In this document: positions 59,980 through 64,000 of the stretch, in pieces | Layout of the letters: each line of letters opens with the position of its first letter | Position numbering within the stretch: position 1 is the stretch's first letter | Origin: Xylophilus sp. GW821-FHT01B05 | GTDB taxonomy: Bacteria > Pseudomonadota > Gammaproteobacteria > Burkholderiales > Burkholderiaceae_C | Direction: 5' to 3' | Assembly: GCA_038961845.1 (NCBI GenBank) | Contig: CP152408.1 | Location: forward strand, 2,976,001 to 3,040,000 | Length of the DNA stretch: 64,000 bases | Program-made: the position numbers and the translations under genes | The notes under the pieces: model-generated | What the model was told of the DNA's origin: nothing | Database searches by the model: none | Seen by the model: the letters and a program-made list of their open reading frames with translations, nothing else

Positions 59980-61023
59980 CTAGGCTTTTTTTAGGGAGGC
60001 ACCTGCCGGGTCTGCCGGGATCAGGGGCCGCAGCGGTTTCACGCGCTCGATGCCCACCGGCATGGGGGGCATGGCGCCCCAATCCGACAGGTCTGCATGC
60101 GATTCAGCGTCGTGGCGATCATCCTGCCGATGCGGCTCGGGCGGCTGGCCCGTAGCGCCCGGCTTGCGTCTATGCAGCAGCACCAGCTCGGCCACCTGCT
60201 CCACATGCACCGGGGTGATGATCGCGGCGCCCTCCCAGGCGGCCAGCGCACGCGCCGCGCGCAACATCACCAGATCGGCACGCAGGCCATCTACCTGCGC
60301 CGACAAGCACAGGGTGCTGACAGCGGCGTGGACGTGGTCGCCATAGACCAATCTCGTGGCATCGGCCAACGTCGCTCGTGCCTGCTGCAGCTGGCGGGAA
60401 AGTGCGGCTTGCTCGGCCGCATGCTGCGCACGAAAGCCCTCCGGGTCCGCATCAAAAGCCAGCCGGGCCCGCACGATGGCCAGGCGCTCGGCCGGGTCGC
60501 CGATGTTGTGCAGGCGCACGCACAGACCCAGGCGGTCTAGCAGTTGCGGGCGCAGCTCGCCCTCCTCCGGGTTCATGGTGCCGACCAGCACGAAGCGCGC
60601 CGCGTGGCGGTGCGAGATACCGTCGCGCTCCACGCTGTTGACGCCGCTGGCGGCGGCGTCCAGCAGCGCATCGACCAATGCGTCGGGCAACAGATTGATC
60701 TCGTCCACATACAGCACGCCACCATGCGCCCGTGCCAGCAACCCGGGGGCAAAGCGCAGCGCGTGGCCGGCCAGTGCCTGCTGCAGGTCGAGCGTGCCGA
60801 CCAGGTGCTCCAGGCTGGCGCCAAGCGGCAAGGTGACGAAGGGCGCATCGGGCAGCAGCTCGGCCAGCGCGCGGGCGGCGGTCGATTTGGCGGTGCCGCG
60901 CGGCCCTTCGATCAACACACCGCCCAGCGCCGGGTCTACCGCAGCCAGCAGCAGGGCCAGGCGCAGTTGCGGCTGGCCGGCCAGTGCAGAAAAGGGAAAG
61001 AGTGCGGGCAATGCCGTTGTCAT
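59980..61023 (-). CDS. ChlI/BchI-like AAA+ ATPase of metal chelatase
   Basis: A 347-residue AAA+ protein: Walker A 'GPRGTAKSTAARALAELLP', 'LEHLVGTLDLQQAL' (chelatase-specific insert), Walker B 'GVLYVDEINLLPDALVDALL', sensor 'VLVGTMNPEEGELRPQLLDR' and 'VDGLRADLVMLRAARALAAW'. It supplies ATP-driven remodelling for metal insertion. The start ATG overlaps the cobN stop (ATGA), so the two are translationally coupled. A His/Asp-rich segment near the C-terminus ('HRQDDRHDAESHADLSDW') may bind metal. Confidence 0.9.
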   Translation of the reverse strand: MTTALPALFPFSALAGQPQLRLALLLAAVDPALGGVLIEGPRGTAKSTAARALAELLPDAPFVTLPLGASLEHLVGTLDLQQALAGHALRFAPGLLARAHGGVLYVDEINLLPDALVDALLDAAASGVNSVERDGISHRHAARFVLVGTMNPEEGELRPQLLDRLGLCVRLHNIGDPAERLAIVRARLAFDADPEGFRAQHAAEQAALSRQLQQARATLADATRLVYGDHVHAAVSTLCLSAQVDGLRADLVMLRAARALAAWEGAAIITPVHVEQVAELVLLHRRKPGATGQPPEPHRQDDRHDAESHADLSDWGAMPPMPVGIERVKPLRPLIPADPAGASLKKA

Positions 61024-64000
61024 GTGGAGGGTCCTTCCATGTGCTGCTCGTGGTCCAGCAGCAGGTCTTCCAGTTGCTGCCGATAGCCGCCTGGCGACTG
61101 CCACAGGCCGCGGTCCATGGCTTCGAGCAGGCGTGCCAGCATGTCTTGCAGCGCCCGGGGATTGTGCTGGTTCAAAAACTCTCGCGTGGCGGCGTCCAGC
61201 ACATAGGCGTCGGCCACCATGGCGTATTGGTGGTCGCCCACCACGCGCGCCGTGGCGTCAAAGCCAAATAGATAGTCGACGGTAGCCGCCATCTCAAAGG
61301 CGCCCTTGTAGCCGTGGCGCTTGATGCCGTCCAGCCATTTGGGATTGACCACCCGCGCGCGCACCACGCGGCCGATCTCTTCCTTCAGCGTGCGCACGCG
61401 CGGCGCCTGCGGGTTGGCGTGGTCACCGTGGTAGAGCGCTGGCTGGCGCCCGCTCAGATGGCGCACGGCGGCGGCCATACCGCCCTGGAACTGGTAGTAG
61501 TCGCCGGAGTCGAGCAGGTCGTGCTCGCGGCTGTCCTGGTTCTGCGCCACCACGTCCATCTGGCTGAGGCGGCGCTGCAACGCAGCGCTGGCGGGCGCGC
61601 CTTCGGCCTGCTGGCCATAGGCATGGGCGCTCCAGCCGACATAGGCCTGCGCCAGGTCCTTGTCGTCTTGCCAATGCCCCTGCTGGAACAACGATTGCAG
61701 GCCGCTGCCGTAGTGGCCCGGCGGCGAGCCGAACACACGCCAGCCGGCCTGCGCGCGCGCGGCCTCGGGCGCTTGGCCCTGGGCTTGCAGGGCTGCGCTT
61801 TCTTGCAGGATGCGGGCGCGGATGGGATTGTCTTGCGCGTCCTCGTCGTCCTGTGCGGCCACCGCCTGCACGGCGGCATCAAACATCTGCACCGCTGCCG
61901 GAAACGCATCGCGAAAAAAGCCCGAGATGCGCAGCGTGACGTCGATGCGCGGGCGCCCCAGGCCCACGCGCGGCAGCACCTCGAAGTCGACCACGCGCTG
62001 GCTGCCAGCCGCCCACTTCGGGCGCACGCCGATCAGCGCAAAGGCCTGCGCCAGATCATCACCGCCGGTGCGCATGGTGGCCGTGCCCCAGACCGACAGG
62101 CCCAGTGCGCGCGGATAGTCGCCGTGCTCTTGCAAATGCCGCTCGACCAGCCGCTGGGCCGACTTGAGTCCCAGCAGCCAGGCCGTGCGCGTGGGAATGG
62201 CGCGGGTATCGAGTGCGTAGAAGTTGCGCCCGGTGGGCAGTACATCTGGCCGCCCGCGCGAAGGCGAGCCGCTTGGGCCGGGTGGCACAAAACAACCCCG
62301 CAGCCCGCGCAGCAGTTGCGTCGATTCCTGCGTGCCGCAGGCATCCAGCGCCGGGGCAATGGTGCTGGCGATACGCGCCAGCACGGCGGCCGTCTGTGGC
62401 AAGCCCTGCGGGCCATGCCCCTCATCCAGCAGATGCAAGGCCAGCAGCTCAAGCCGCTCGCGCGTGTCGCCATGGTGGCGCCAGGCGTCCGTGCTGATCT
62501 GCTGCAGCAGCGCTGGGCGCGCGCCCTGCCAGGGCGTGGCGGGATCGATGTCGAGTGGGTCGAAGGCGTCTGCCGGCAATAGATCGCGTGCCAGCGCGGT
62601 CGGCAGGCCGGCATTGCCATTCAGGCCATCGCCCACCGGATAGCGCGCAATCGCCAGCAGCGTGTCGCGCCGCTGCCGGCCTTGTGGCGAGGCGCCGAAC
62701 ACATGCAGGCCGTCGCGAATCTGGGTTTCCTTGAGCTCGCACAGGTAGGCATCGACACGAGCCAGCACGGCGTCCTCGGAGCCGTCGGTGGCGGGTAGCG
62801 ATAGCTCTTCTGCCAGATGCTGTTCGCGCACGGCGGCCAGGATCTGGCTGCGCAGCAGCCGGGCGCGGCGTGCATCGACCAGCAGCGCCTCGTAGTACTC
62901 GTCGACCAGGCGCTCCAGGTCCTGCAACGGGCCGTGGTTCTCGGCCCGGGTCAGGGGCGGCATCAGGTGGTCGATGATGACTGCCTGGCTGCGCCGCTTG
63001 GCCTGCGCGCCCTCGCCCGGGTCGTTGACGATAAAGGGATACAGGTGCGGCAAGGGGCCCAGGATGGCGTCGGGCCAGCAGTGCTGCGACAAGGCCAGGC
63101 TCTTGCCTGGCAGCCATTCCAGATTGCCGTGCTTGCCGACATGCACGATGGCATCTATGGCAAACGCGTCGCGCAGCCAGAAGTAGAAGGCCAGGTAGCT
63201 GTGCGGCGGCACCAGCTCGGCATCGTGGTAGCTGGCGTAGTCCTCAGCGCCCTGCCCGGCCAGCGCACGCGCGGGCTGGATGCCGACAAACACCCGGCCC
63301 AGGCGCAGCCCGGCGATCATGAAGCGGCCCTGGCGCAGCATGGGGTCTTGCTCGGGCGGGCCCCAGCGCGCGTCGATGGCGGCAGCCATGCCCTCGGGCA
63401 GTGCTTGCAGGCGCTGGCGGTAGTCGGCCAGCGCATAGCTCTGCCAGGCCGGGCGCAAGGGCCACTGCTCTGGGTCATTGGCGATGCCCTGTTGCAGCCG
63501 CTGCATCAAGGCATCGCCATCGGCTGGTAGCGCGGCCGGGTCGCCAAGCGTGTAGCCATCTGCCTGCAGCGCACAGAGGATGGACATCACCGAGGCGGGA
63601 GTATCCAGGCCCACGCCGCTGCCTATGCGCCCCTCGCTGCCAGGATAGTTGGCCAGCACCAGTGCCAGCCGCTTGTCGGCAGCAGGTAGGCTGCGCAAGC
63701 GGCACCAGCGCCGCGCCAGTTCGGCCACAAAGGCCACGCGGTCGGGCTCGGCCTGGTAGACCACCAGCTCGGTCTGGGTCAGCGGGCAGCGCTGCGCGCT
63801 GGCCTTGAAGCTCACGGCGCGGGTGATGATGCGGCCATCCATCTCGGGCAGCACGATCTGCATGGCGATATCGCGCGGCCGCAGGCCCTGGCTGTCGGTC
63901 AGCCAGTCCTCGCGGTTGCCGCCGCTGGCGATCACCTGCAGCACGGGCGCATCACCCGCGAGCGCCCCGCCCTCGCCCAATGCCGCGAAAGCCGTGGTGT
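61020..64000 (-). CDS. cobN: Cobaltochelatase subunit CobN, 5' end outside the window
   Basis: About 990 C-terminal residues are present; the family is usually 1200-1300, so roughly the first quarter lies beyond the right edge. Visible CobN/ChlH blocks: 'LVLANYPGSEGRIGSGVGLD', 'PHSYLAFYFWLRDAFAIDAI', 'HVGKHGNLEWLPGKSLALS', 'PLPHLYPFIVNDPGEGAQAK' and 'YFQGG'-type sequence near the C-terminus with 'DVVAQNQDSREHDLLDSGDY'. It inserts cobalt into hydrogenobyrinate a,c-diamide in the aerobic B12 route. The frame has no stop up to 64000. Confidence 0.94.
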   Translation of the reverse strand, partial: TTAFAALGEGGALAGDAPVLQVIASGGNREDWLTDSQGLRPRDIAMQIVLPEMDGRIITRAVSFKASAQRCPLTQTELVVYQAEPDRVAFVAELARRWCRLRSLPAADKRLALVLANYPGSEGRIGSGVGLDTPASVMSILCALQADGYTLGDPAALPADGDALMQRLQQGIANDPEQWPLRPAWQSYALADYRQRLQALPEGMAAAIDARWGPPEQDPMLRQGRFMIAGLRLGRVFVGIQPARALAGQGAEDYASYHDAELVPPHSYLAFYFWLRDAFAIDAIVHVGKHGNLEWLPGKSLALSQHCWPDAILGPLPHLYPFIVNDPGEGAQAKRRSQAVIIDHLMPPLTRAENHGPLQDLERLVDEYYEALLVDARRARLLRSQILAAVREQHLAEELSLPATDGSEDAVLARVDAYLCELKETQIRDGLHVFGASPQGRQRRDTLLAIARYPVGDGLNGNAGLPTALARDLLPADAFDPLDIDPATPWQGARPALLQQISTDAWRHHGDTRERLELLALHLLDEGHGPQGLPQTAAVLARIASTIAPALDACGTQESTQLLRGLRGCFVPPGPSGSPSRGRPDVLPTGRNFYALDTRAIPTRTAWLLGLKSAQRLVERHLQEHGDYPRALGLSVWGTATMRTGGDDLAQAFALIGVRPKWAAGSQRVVDFEVLPRVGLGRPRIDVTLRISGFFRDAFPAAVQMFDAAVQAVAAQDDEDAQDNPIRARILQESAALQAQGQAPEAARAQAGWRVFGSPPGHYGSGLQSLFQQGHWQDDKDLAQAYVGWSAHAYGQQAEGAPASAALQRRLSQMDVVAQNQDSREHDLLDSGDYYQFQGGMAAAVRHLSGRQPALYHGDHANPQAPRVRTLKEEIGRVVRARVVNPKWLDGIKRHGYKGAFEMAATVDYLFGFDATARVVGDHQYAMVADAYVLDAATREFLNQHNPRALQDMLARLLEAMDRGLWQSPGGYRQQLEDLLLDHEQHMEGPST

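Overview
The window looks like a chromosome segment of a Comamonadaceae betaproteobacterium (Burkholderiales; Acidovorax/Comamonas/Variovorax relatives). This rests on the high G+C content, the gene order rimP-nusA-infB-rbfA-truB-typA, the guaB-guaA pair, the microcin-C-type yejABEF operon and a genus-level palindromic repeat (AGATAGCTA..AGCCCAGG..CCTGGGCT). No species can be named from sequence reading alone.

Left part, 1 to about 23830, is accessory and much rearranged. It opens with the start of an aldehyde dehydrogenase gene, a complete IS5-family element with exact TTAG target duplications, an intact Old Yellow Enzyme (OYE) gene, an HxlR regulator and a wrecked second OYE gene carrying a transposase fragment. 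The aldehyde dehydrogenase, the intact OYE and the wrecked OYE each have the same 35-base promoter/operator module, so they look like one HxlR-type electrophile-stress regulon. From 4.8 to 17.4 kb there is a CoA-dependent catabolic block: MarR and TetR regulators, thiolase, acyl-CoA dehydrogenase, three acyl-CoA ligases, a nitronate-monooxygenase-type flavoprotein, an SDR lacking the catalytic tyrosine, and a GST-kappa/DsbA-type isomerase, with palindromic operators at the two divergent promoters. From 17.8 to 22.4 kb a second TetR gene sits between two near-identical 14-bp palindromes, followed by a DJ-1/PfpI protein and three SDR genes with the stump of a second DJ-1 copy between them. A frameshifted DUF932 gene typical of integrative elements then abuts the 3' end of guaA, a known island integration site. 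The whole left part is therefore probably island cargo or island remnant.

Right part, about 23835 to 64000, is core genome: purine synthesis (guaA, guaB), smpB with the divergent ratA/rnfH pair, a 3-hydroxyisobutyryl-CoA hydrolase, membrane proteins (EamA, TerC-CBS, SbmA-like ABC), and the translation operon rimP-nusA-infB-[signal peptidase]-rbfA-truB-typA with an unusual inserted signal peptidase I. Then follow a thioredoxin, an orphan pair of multiheme cytochromes, yejABEF, fabI, a secreted LigE-type DNA ligase, a fasciclin protein, an arginine/lysine/ornithine decarboxylase, nfeD with its SPFH partner, tRNA-Ser(GGA), btuF and a cobaltochelatase cluster (VWA protein, ChlI-like ATPase, partial CobN).

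The most unusual signals are the three-fold repeated promoter module of the HxlR region, the palindromic repeat lying inside the reading frames of truB and the hydrolase gene, the duplicated DJ-1/SDR cluster with its own TetR switch, and the signal peptidase inserted in the infB operon.
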